This document shows positions 22,509 through 29,078 of a stretch of DNA of 29,078 nucleotides, one piece after another. The notes below the pieces were generated by a model that was not told the DNA's origin, made no database searches, and saw nothing but the letters and a program-made list of their open reading frames with translations. Numbering within the stretch: the first letter of the stretch is position 1; each line of letters starts with the position of its first letter. The stretch is from the NCBI GenBank assembly GCA_045632485.1, contig JAZQWT010000071.1, positions 1 to 29,078 of the forward strand. The letters run 5' to 3'. The DNA is from SIG575 sp045632485. Lineage in GTDB: Bacteria > Bacillota > Clostridia > Oscillospirales > Acutalibacteraceae. Position numbers and translations under genes: made by a program.

Positions 22509-23522
22509 ATGAACATACATCTTGATTTAAAAGAAAACAGCTACGATATCATTGTTCAGAGAGGAATTCTCAAAAGCGCAGGAGAACATCTCAACCTGAA
22601 CAGACGTGTTCTTATTGTAACCGATACAGGTGTTCCTGAAATTTATGCCGAGACACTTGCAAAGCAATGCAAAAATCCCGTTATCTGCACAGTTGAATCC
22701 GGTGAAAAGTCAAAAAGCATTGAAGGTTTCACCAGGCTTCTTAACACGATGCTTGAAAACGGATTTTCAAGAAAAGACTGTGTTGTTGCAGTTGGCGGAG
22801 GAGTTGTGGGCGATCTTTCAGGATTTGTCGCATCAGCATATATGAGAGGTGTTGATTTTTATAACATTCCCACAACACTTCTTTCACAGATTGATTCTTC
22901 AATTGGTGGAAAAACCGCAATTAATTTCAGCGGTATAAAAAACATTGTAGGTGCTTTTTATCAGCCGAAGAAGGTACTTATTGACCCTGAACTTCTCAGC
23001 ACTCTTCCTGAAAGACAGATTTCAAACGGGCTTGCAGAAGCAATCAAAATGGCTCTTACATCTGACAAGGAGCTATTTGAAATATTTAAAAGCAAAGATA
23101 TAAAAGAAAACATCGACGAAATTATTATCCGTTCCCTTAACATCAAAAAGGCTGTTGTTGAGCAGGATGAAAAAGAGTCGGGTATCAGGAAAATACTGAA
23201 TTTCGGTCACACAATCGGTCATGGCATTGAAAGCAGTGTGAACATGGAAGAGCTTTATCACGGAGAGTGTGTTGCCCTGGGAATTATTCCTATGTGTGAC
23301 GAAAAAATAAGACCGGAAGTTATAAATGTTCTGAAAAAATGCAACCTCTATAACCTTATTGATTTTGATTGGGATAAAATCAGAGAAAGTATGTTCCACG
23401 ATAAAAAAGCAGACGGAGATACTGTTGCTGTAACTACGGTAAACGAAATCGGAAAATATGAAATAAAAACTCTGAAATGCAGTCAGGTTATTGATATGGC
23501 TGAAAATTGTCTGAGAGGATGA
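22509..23522 (+). CDS. aroB: 3-dehydroquinate synthase
   Basis: AroB cyclises DAHP to 3-dehydroquinate using NAD+ and a divalent metal, step two of the shikimate pathway. At 337 residues it is a little short but complete. The NAD-binding signature VAVGGGVVGDLSGFVASAYM covers 93-112, and IPTTLLSQIDSSIGGKTAIN (120-139) follows. Metal ligands are E177 (LAEAIK), H234 (NFGHTIGH) and H251 (YHGECV). R113 and K135 lie in the expected substrate region. It starts 9 bases after pheA with a weak AGGAG site overlapping the pheA stop, so translation is likely coupled. Confidence 0.95.
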   Translation: MNIHLDLKENSYDIIVQRGILKSAGEHLNLNRRVLIVTDTGVPEIYAETLAKQCKNPVICTVESGEKSKSIEGFTRLLNTMLENGFSRKDCVVAVGGGVVGDLSGFVASAYMRGVDFYNIPTTLLSQIDSSIGGKTAINFSGIKNIVGAFYQPKKVLIDPELLSTLPERQISNGLAEAIKMALTSDKELFEIFKSKDIKENIDEIIIRSLNIKKAVVEQDEKESGIRKILNFGHTIGHGIESSVNMEELYHGECVALGIIPMCDEKIRPEVINVLKKCNLYNLIDFDWDKIRESMFHDKKADGDTVAVTTVNEIGKYEIKTLKCSQVIDMAENCLRG

Positions 23523-23527
23523 TATAA

Positions 23528-24625
23528 ATGAAAAATACATTCGGAAACAGTGTTGCAATCACCTTATTTGGCGAAAGTCATGGTGAATATATTGGTGCTG
23601 TGCTTGATGGTCTGGCACCGGGAATAGAAATTGACAGAGAATATATTGAGCATATGCTTACCCTCAGACGACCTGACGGAAAAATTTCTACACCGAGAAA
23701 AGAAAAAGACGAATTCATAATCGTAAGCGGTGTAATAAACGGTAAGACAACGGGAACACCCTTAACTATTCTTATTCCTAATGAAAATGTGAAAAGTTCT
23801 GATTATGCAGAAATAAAAACAACACTTCGCCCTTCCCACGCTGATTATACTGCTCAGTGCAAATATCACGGCTTCCAGGATTCAAGAGGCGGAGGACATT
23901 TCAGCGGAAGAATAACTGCGGCTCTCGTTGCTGCAGGTGCAATATGCAAAAAAGCTCTGGAGCAGAAAGGAATTTTCATCGGTACTCACGTAAAAAAATG
24001 CGGTGGAGTTGCTGACAGAGATTTCGGTGACTATATTTCTGATATAAGTGCATTGAGTGTAAAGACATTTGCTGTACTTGACGAGTCCTGCGAAGAAACA
24101 ATGAAAAATAAAATTCTTGAAGCAGCCTCAGAGGGCGACAGCGTTGGCGGTATTCTTGAAACGGCAGTAATCGGTCTTCCCGAGGGAGTTGGTGAGCCGT
24201 GGTTTGATTCTGCCGAAAGCCTTATTTCACATATGATGTTTTCAATCCCTGCAGTAAAAGGTATTGAATTCGGTGCAGGCTTTGACTTTGCTGATATGAA
24301 AGGAAGCATGGCAAACGATTCATTCAGAATTGAAGACGGAAAAATTGTTACCGCAACAAATAATAACAGCGGTATAAACGGCGGTATCACAAACGGAATG
24401 CCCGTAGTTTTCAGAACTGTTATCAAGCCTACTCCCACAATTTTCAAACCACAGAATACAGTTGATTTTCAGAATATGACTGAAACCATTCTTGAAGCAA
24501 AGGGCAGACACGACCCTGCCATTGTTCACAGAGCAAGAATTGTTCAGGATACTGCAACGGCAATTGTTATCTGCGATCTGCTCTCTTTGAGATACGGTAC
24601 TGATTGGCTTAAAGGAAGTGAATAA
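23528..24625 (+). CDS. aroC: Chorismate synthase
   Basis: AroC removes phosphate from EPSP with reduced FMN to give chorismate, the last common step. The 365 residues start FGNSVAITLFGESHGEYIGA (the FGESHG signature), followed by RRPDGKISTPRKEKDEF and RPSHADYTAQCKYHGFQDSR with GGGHFSGR, the FMN-binding and catalytic region. NNNSGINGGITNGMPVVFR and GRHDPAIVHRA complete the family pattern, and the length fits the monofunctional type. No flavin-reductase domain is attached, so it depends on cellular reduced FMN. Its start is 5 bases after aroB, with GAGAGGATG just upstream overlapping the aroB stop. Confidence 0.96.
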   Translation: MKNTFGNSVAITLFGESHGEYIGAVLDGLAPGIEIDREYIEHMLTLRRPDGKISTPRKEKDEFIIVSGVINGKTTGTPLTILIPNENVKSSDYAEIKTTLRPSHADYTAQCKYHGFQDSRGGGHFSGRITAALVAAGAICKKALEQKGIFIGTHVKKCGGVADRDFGDYISDISALSVKTFAVLDESCEETMKNKILEAASEGDSVGGILETAVIGLPEGVGEPWFDSAESLISHMMFSIPAVKGIEFGAGFDFADMKGSMANDSFRIEDGKIVTATNNNSGINGGITNGMPVVFRTVIKPTPTIFKPQNTVDFQNMTETILEAKGRHDPAIVHRARIVQDTATAIVICDLLSLRYGTDWLKGSE

Positions 24626-24628
24626 AAC

Positions 24629-25876
24629 ATGGCAAAATACGGATGCATCGGAAAAAAGCTTACGCACAGCTTTTCAAAAGAAATCCATGCAAAGCTTGCT
24701 GACTATGAGTATGAGCTTACAGAACTCACAGAAGATGAAATAGAAGCATTTTTTAAGAAAAAGGATTTTAATGCCGTAAATGTTACTATCCCTTATAAGC
24801 AGACGGTAATACCGTATCTTGACTCAATGAGTGATGTTGCAAAGCGTATAGGTGCAGTAAATACCATTGTAAATAAAAACGGAAGCCTTCACGGCTACAA
24901 CACCGACTATTACGGAATGAAAGCACTTATAGAAAGAATAGGTGTAAGCCTTAAAAATAAAAAGGTTCTCATTCTGGGAACAGGCGGTACAAGTAAAACT
25001 GCACGTGTTTTAGCAGAAGATATGGATGCATCAGAAGTACTTAACGTAAGCAGAAGCAAGTCGGGAAATTATATAACATATGAAGACGCGTTAAAAGAAC
25101 ATTCAGATGCTGATGTGATTATAAACACAACTCCATCGGGAATGTATCCTGATTGCGATTCACAGCCGATTGACATTTCTGTTTTCAGGAATCTTGAAGG
25201 TATCGTTGACGCTGTATACAATCCTCTTCGCACAAATCTTGTTTTAAATGCAAAAGCAAAAGGGATAAAAGCCGAGGGCGGACTTTATATGCTTGTGATG
25301 CAGGCAGTTATTGCTGTCGGGAAATTTCTTGATACAGAAATCCCCAAAGCAGTTGCAGATAATGTGTTCACACAGATTCTTGCATCAAAAGAAAACATTG
25401 TTCTTACAGGAATGCCGGGAAGCGGAAAAAGCACAGTCGGAAAACTTCTTAAAATTGACGGATTCAGTTTTGTTGATACAGATGAAGAAATTAAAAAGCG
25501 TTGCGGTTGTTCCATAAAAGAACTTATAGACCGCAAAGGCGAAAAATATTTCCGCGATCTGGAAACAGCAGTTATAAAAGATATTTCTTCAAAGGGATGT
25601 CAGATAATTTCAACAGGCGGCGGTGTAATTCTGAGAGAAGAAAACGTAAACGCTCTTAAAAGAAACGGAAAACTGTTTTTTATAAATGCAGATTTTGAGA
25701 GGCTTTGTCCTACCGATAACAGACCTCTTTCAGACACAGCAGACAAATTGAAAAAGCTGTATGATGAAAGAATTGATATTTATAAAAGCACTGCTGATGT
25801 TATTGTTCCTGATATGGAAAAGCCTGAAAAGGAAGCAGAATTTATACTGAAAGACGGAACGGAGCTGTTAATATGA
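24629..25876 (+). CDS. Shikimate dehydrogenase - shikimate kinase fusion
   Basis: A single 415-residue protein joins two successive pathway enzymes. Residues 1-~248 are shikimate dehydrogenase (AroE): SFSKEIH at 14-20, the catalytic K57 in VTIPYKQT, NTD (91-93) and NADP-binding LGTGGTSKTA (116-125). Residues ~255-415 are shikimate kinase (AroK): Walker A TGMPGSGKST (260-269), DTDEEI (283-288) with the shikimate-binding Asp, R309 in KYFRDLE, STGGGV (328-333) and NRPL (364-367). The order dehydrogenase then kinase follows the pathway, and no stop or frameshift separates the two. It starts 3 bases after aroC and overlaps aroQ by 4 bases (ATGA). Not the AROM order of fungi. Gene name would be aroE-aroK. 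Confidence 0.94.
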   Translation: MAKYGCIGKKLTHSFSKEIHAKLADYEYELTELTEDEIEAFFKKKDFNAVNVTIPYKQTVIPYLDSMSDVAKRIGAVNTIVNKNGSLHGYNTDYYGMKALIERIGVSLKNKKVLILGTGGTSKTARVLAEDMDASEVLNVSRSKSGNYITYEDALKEHSDADVIINTTPSGMYPDCDSQPIDISVFRNLEGIVDAVYNPLRTNLVLNAKAKGIKAEGGLYMLVMQAVIAVGKFLDTEIPKAVADNVFTQILASKENIVLTGMPGSGKSTVGKLLKIDGFSFVDTDEEIKKRCGCSIKELIDRKGEKYFRDLETAVIKDISSKGCQIISTGGGVILREENVNALKRNGKLFFINADFERLCPTDNRPLSDTADKLKKLYDERIDIYKSTADVIVPDMEKPEKEAEFILKDGTELLI

Positions 25877-26301
25877 AAATCCTCGTTATAAACGGGCCTA
25901 ACATAAATATGCTGGGCATAAGAGAGCCTGAGCATTACGGAAAAGAAACATATAATGACCTTGTTGCTAAAATCGAAAAGCATTGCGAGGCAAAAGGTTT
26001 GGAAGTAAAGGTATTCCAATCAAATCACGAAGGCGACCTTGTTGATGAAATACAGAATGCTTACTCAAACGCAGACGGAATTGTTATAAATCCCGGTGCA
26101 TATACCCACACAAGCATTGCCATTCTCGATGCAGTGAAAGCGGTAAACATCCCCACTGTTGAAGTTCATATTTCAAAGGTGGAAGAAAGAGAAGATTTCA
26201 GACAGATAAGTTTTGTTCGTCTTGCCTGTGTAAAAACAATAACAGGTCACGGCACAGACGGATACCTTGAAGCAATTGATTTTCTGACAGAAGGTAAATA
26301 A
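25873..26301 (+). CDS. aroQ: Type II 3-dehydroquinate dehydratase
   Basis: AroQ dehydrates 3-dehydroquinate to 3-dehydroshikimate. The 142 residues are a standard type II length: LVINGPNINMLGIREPEHYG (4-23) with the catalytic Tyr Y22 and upstream R17, FQSNHEGDLVDEIQNA (48-63), and INPGAYTHTSIAILDA with the Asn/His region. The usual HxSNxxxRExFR loop reads HISKVEEREDFR, so the Asn after Ser is Lys and the following His/Tyr position is Glu, unusual for the family. GHGTDGY near the end is the usual C-terminal motif. It overlaps the fusion gene by 4 bases and is 2 bases from aroA. Confidence 0.93.
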   Translation: MKILVINGPNINMLGIREPEHYGKETYNDLVAKIEKHCEAKGLEVKVFQSNHEGDLVDEIQNAYSNADGIVINPGAYTHTSIAILDAVKAVNIPTVEVHISKVEEREDFRQISFVRLACVKTITGHGTDGYLEAIDFLTEGK

Positions 26302-26302
26302 T

Positions 26303-27505
26303 ATGAAAGCGATTTTCAACCCTTGCAAGCTGCAAGGAAATATAAATGCACCAACCTCAAAAAGTATGGCACACAGATACCTGACAGGTGCTGCATTATC
26401 AAGGAAAAAATGCATTATATCAGGTATCCAATACAGCGAAGATATACTTGCTACAATCGATTGTCTGAAAGCCTTGGGTGCTGAAATAAACACAGAAAAA
26501 GACACGGTGTTTATAAATCCCGAAAAATTTATGAAAGACACCGAATCTGTCCTTTGTTGCAGAGAAAGCGGAAGCACATTAAGATTTTTCATCCCCCTTG
26601 CTTTGTGTACAGGAAAAGAAATTACTTTGCAGGGCAGTAAAAGACTTTTTGAAAGACCTCTTGACGTTTACGAAAAGCTGTGCCTTGAGAACGGTTTTAC
26701 ATTCATAAAGAACGAAGATTCCGTAACTGTTTGCGGTAATCTCAAAAGCGGAGAATACAAAATAAACGGTGATATAAGCAGCCAGTTTATAACGGGACTT
26801 ATTTTTGCATTTGTATATCTTGGCGAAGACGCACAGATACGCATTATACCTCCCTTTGAAAGCAGGTCTTATGTAAATCTCACTTTGTCAGCCTTGAAAT
26901 CATTCGGTGCAGATATTGAATTCAAGGATGATTTCACCGTTGTAATCAAAAAGTCGGAATTACATTCATTTGAAGGCACTGTTGAAGGTGATTATTCAAA
27001 TGCTGCCTTTCTTGATGCTTTTAATTTTATCGGCTCGGACATTGAAATCTGCAACCTGAAGCCTGACAGTCTGCAGGGCGATAAGATATATAAAGAATAT
27101 TTTAATGAGATTGCAGACGGCACACCGACTCTTGACATTTCAGACTGCCCTGACCTGGGACCTGTGCTTATAGCTCTTTCGGCACTTAAAAGCGGTGCCA
27201 TTCTTACAGGCACAGACCGCTTGAAGATTAAAGAAAGCGACCGCGGGCAGGTAATGCACGAAGAACTCCGAAAACTGGGCGGCGGACTTATTTTCGGTGA
27301 AAACCGAATAACTGTTCCGAAGCATAATTTTAAAAATACAGAAATTGTTTTTGACGGACATAACGACCATCGCATTGTTATGGCTTTATCGCTGATACTT
27401 TCAAAGTACGGCGGAACAATAAACGGTGCAGAAGCTGTTAACAAAAGTTATCCCTCATTTTTCGAAGATATAAAAAATCTGGGAGCAGAGGTGATTTCAG
27501 AATGA
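26303..27505 (+). CDS. aroA: 5-enolpyruvylshikimate-3-phosphate synthase
   Basis: AroA joins shikimate-3-phosphate and PEP to EPSP. The 400 residues are slightly short of the ~430 typical for class I/II. K20 and R25 lie in APTSKSMAHR, and the PEP-loop ESGSTLRFF (88-96) corresponds to the NAGTAMRP region of class I enzymes but has Ser/Thr/Leu/Phe, nearer to the divergent clostridial enzymes. GDISSQFITG (156-165) binds shikimate phosphate. Catalytic residues are D284 (CPDLGP), E311 and R314 (KESDRG), and K381 (NKSYP), and GHNDHRIVMAL (352-362) is intact. The altered PEP loop means glyphosate sensitivity cannot be predicted. It overlaps tyrA by 4 bases (ATGA). Confidence 0.94.
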   Translation: MKAIFNPCKLQGNINAPTSKSMAHRYLTGAALSRKKCIISGIQYSEDILATIDCLKALGAEINTEKDTVFINPEKFMKDTESVLCCRESGSTLRFFIPLALCTGKEITLQGSKRLFERPLDVYEKLCLENGFTFIKNEDSVTVCGNLKSGEYKINGDISSQFITGLIFAFVYLGEDAQIRIIPPFESRSYVNLTLSALKSFGADIEFKDDFTVVIKKSELHSFEGTVEGDYSNAAFLDAFNFIGSDIEICNLKPDSLQGDKIYKEYFNEIADGTPTLDISDCPDLGPVLIALSALKSGAILTGTDRLKIKESDRGQVMHEELRKLGGGLIFGENRITVPKHNFKNTEIVFDGHNDHRIVMALSLILSKYGGTINGAEAVNKSYPSFFEDIKNLGAEVISE

Positions 27506-28359
27506 TAGTAAATATAAATAAAAATATACTGATAGTCGGACTGGGGCTTCTGGGTGGCAGTTATGCAAGAATTCTGAAAAGATTCGGCTTTCACATAAGC
27601 ACTATAACAAAAGAGCAAAGCTCAATAGACTTTGCTCTCAGAGAAGGATTTATCGATGAAGGCTCTACAGAACCTGATGAAAAAATAATCGGCGAAGCAG
27701 ATATAGTTATTTTTGCTTTGTACCCTCACGTTTTTGTAGAATGGGTTGAGAAAAATCAGAACCTTTTAAAAAGCGGTGCACTTATTACAGACGTAACAGG
27801 TGTCAAGTGCAGTATCGTATATAAGGTACAGGAAATGCTTCGACCTGATGTGGAATTTATAGCAGCACATCCAATGGCAGGACGAGAGGTTTCAGGTGTT
27901 GAAAACAGTACGGACAAAATGTTTACGGGAGCAAACTACATTGTTACTCCTACTGATAAAAACACTCCCGATGCAATAAACACCTGTATGGAGCTTGGAA
28001 GATTACTGGGATTTTCAAATGTTACCACTCTTTCACCCGAAGAGCACGATGAAATGATTGGCTTTCTTTCACAGCTTACTCACTGCATTGCCATAACTCT
28101 TATGACCTGCAACGACAAAGAGAATATGGAAAAATTTACAGGTGACTCATTCCGCGACCTTACCCGTATCGCACGTATAAACGACCTGATGTGGAGTGAA
28201 CTTTTTATCGAGAATAAAGCGGCACTTCTCGGACAGATGAATCTTTTTATAAACAAATTTAACGAACTTAAATCAATGCTTGAAAACGAAGATGTTGAAT
28301 CAATGAGAAAAATGATGCGTCATTCAACAGAACGCAGAGCATTGTTTGATAAAAAATAA
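27502..28359 (+). CDS. tyrA: Prephenate dehydrogenase
   Basis: TyrA oxidises and decarboxylates prephenate to 4-hydroxyphenylpyruvate, the dedicated Tyr step. The 285 residues start with the NAD-binding IVGLGLLGGSYA (11-22), followed by DIVIFALYPHV, ITDVTGVK and the conserved AAHPMAGREVSGVEN, then SQLTHCIAI carrying the catalytic-region His. It is monofunctional: there is no chorismate mutase domain, which is supplied by PheA, and no C-terminal ACT domain. Direct Tyr feedback through an ACT domain is therefore absent, and control may rest on the leader or on DAHP synthase. Whether it prefers NAD+ or NADP+ was not resolved. 4-base overlap with aroA. Confidence 0.93.
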   Translation: MIVNINKNILIVGLGLLGGSYARILKRFGFHISTITKEQSSIDFALREGFIDEGSTEPDEKIIGEADIVIFALYPHVFVEWVEKNQNLLKSGALITDVTGVKCSIVYKVQEMLRPDVEFIAAHPMAGREVSGVENSTDKMFTGANYIVTPTDKNTPDAINTCMELGRLLGFSNVTTLSPEEHDEMIGFLSQLTHCIAITLMTCNDKENMEKFTGDSFRDLTRIARINDLMWSELFIENKAALLGQMNLFINKFNELKSMLENEDVESMRKMMRHSTERRALFDKK

Positions 28360-28377
28360 TAATCGGAGACAATAACA

Positions 28378-29078
28378 ATGAACATGAATTTCAAAAGAAA
28401 ATTACCAATCCCTATGGAGATAAAGGAGCAGTACCCTATTACATATAAGCTTGAGCAGATGAAAGAAAAACGCGACGAAGAAATAAAAGCGGTTTTCGAA
28501 GGCAGAGATGACAGATTTATTCTTATTATCGGTCCTTGCTCAGCTGATAATGATGACAGCGTAATCGATTACATCACACGACTCAGAGGTGTTCAGGACA
28601 AAGTTTCTGATAAAATTCTCATTATTCCTCGAATTTACACCAATAAACCCCGCACAACAGGTGACGGATATAAAGGAATGCTTCATCAGCCTGACCCTCA
28701 CAAAAGTGAAGATATGTTAAAGGGCGTTGTTGCAATCAGAAATCTGCACATCAGAGCAATGCAGGAAACAGGTTTTACCTGTGCTGACGAAATGCTCTAC
28801 CCCGAAAATCACAGATACCTTTCAGATGTTCTGTCATATGTTGCAATAGGTGCAAGGTCTGTTGAAAATCAGCAGCACCGTCTTACTGCAAGCGGTTTTG
28901 ATATTCCCGTAGGCATGAAGAACCCTACCGCAGGTGATATTTCAGTTATGATGAACTCAATTACTGCGGCACAGCATTCTCACACATTCATTTACAGAGG
29001 CTGGGAAGTTGAAAGCCAGGGCAATCCCCTTGCTCATGCAATTTTAAGAGGATACGTAAACAAACACGGTCAGTCAAT
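28378..29078 (+). CDS. Class I DAHP synthase (3' truncated by the window)
   Basis: 3-Deoxy-D-arabino-heptulosonate-7-phosphate synthase condenses PEP and erythrose-4-phosphate in the first step of the pathway. The reading frame runs open to the window end (233 codons plus 2 bases). IIGPCSADNDD (about 50-60) has the metal-binding Cys, and PRIYTNKPRTTGDGYKGM and HQPDPHKS are the PEP/E4P region of the AroFGH-type (class I-alpha) enzymes. ADEMLYPENHRYL and IGARSVENQQHR with GMKNPTAGD complete the pattern; AroFGH-type members are about 350 residues. GGAG at 28364-28367 precedes ATG 28378 by 10 bases. It is the last visible gene of the operon, so the pathway's first step lies at its end; more genes may follow outside. 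Confidence 0.93.
   Translation, partial: MNMNFKRKLPIPMEIKEQYPITYKLEQMKEKRDEEIKAVFEGRDDRFILIIGPCSADNDDSVIDYITRLRGVQDKVSDKILIIPRIYTNKPRTTGDGYKGMLHQPDPHKSEDMLKGVVAIRNLHIRAMQETGFTCADEMLYPENHRYLSDVLSYVAIGARSVENQQHRLTASGFDIPVGMKNPTAGDISVMMNSITAAQHSHTFIYRGWEVESQGNPLAHAILRGYVNKHGQS

Noticed and set aside
1..29078. CRISPR array, insertion sequence, prophage or transposase
   Set aside because: No regularly spaced repeats and no transposase, integrase or phage genes were found; the only mobile-element hint is the degenerate tRNA tail at 13990-14080.

Overview
The window looks like a chromosomal segment of a low-GC, spore-forming, Gram-positive anaerobe of the class Clostridia, most likely an Oscillospiraceae/Ruminococcaceae-type gut bacterium. 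The evidence is a complete spoIVA with a sigma-E-like promoter, purine-rich GGAGG ribosome sites, consensus TTGACA/TATAAT promoters, BspA-like leucine-rich-repeat surface proteins and an AroE-AroK fusion. The genus is inference.

Layout, left to right. (1) 1-3353, rightward: the 3' part of a GH3-family acyl-adenylating enzyme, a DUF819 membrane protein and a sphingosine-1-phosphate-lyase-like PLP enzyme, ending at a bidirectional terminator. (2) 3405-6337: a histidine-phosphatase-family protein (leftward) divergent from spoIVA (rightward), with back-to-back sigma-A and sigma-E-type promoters between them. (3) 6396-9937, leftward operon dut - ROK kinase - TRIC channel - AGCS amino-acid symporter. 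(4) 10049-13655: an HlyC/CorC-type CBS membrane protein and a class B penicillin-binding protein (both leftward), then a nitroreductase (rightward). (5) 13698-14360: tRNA-Thr(TGT) and tRNA-Tyr(GTA) from one promoter, a degenerate copy of the tRNA-Tyr 3' end with small hairpins, and a possible 33-codon gene. (6) 14366-20916, leftward: an ECF sigma factor, its probable membrane anti-sigma partner with Ig-like domains, two secreted LRR proteins and a small membrane-associated protein. (7) 21146-29078, rightward: an aromatic amino acid operon pheA-aroB-aroC-aroEK-aroQ-aroA-tyrA-DAHP synthase, the last gene cut by the window edge.

Two regulatory arrangements stand out. First, the aromatic operon is preceded by a strong promoter, a 39-codon reading frame with a good ribosome site in which 11 of residues 7-26 are Phe or Tyr, and an intrinsic terminator just before pheA. 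Complementary segments allow mutually exclusive 1:2, 2:3 and 3:4 pairings. This is the architecture of classical leader-peptide transcription attenuation, with no T-box visible, in a Firmicutes-like genome. Second, a 32-bp element with 28 identical positions and identical spacing lies upstream of both the ECF sigma gene and the second LRR gene. It is best read as the autoregulated promoter of that sigma factor and defines a small envelope regulon: sigma, Ig-domain anti-sigma, LRR surface proteins.

The eight aromatic genes cover the route from DAHP formation to prephenate, plus the dedicated Phe and Tyr branch enzymes, with no trp genes. This matches a leader that would sense charged tRNA-Phe and tRNA-Tyr.
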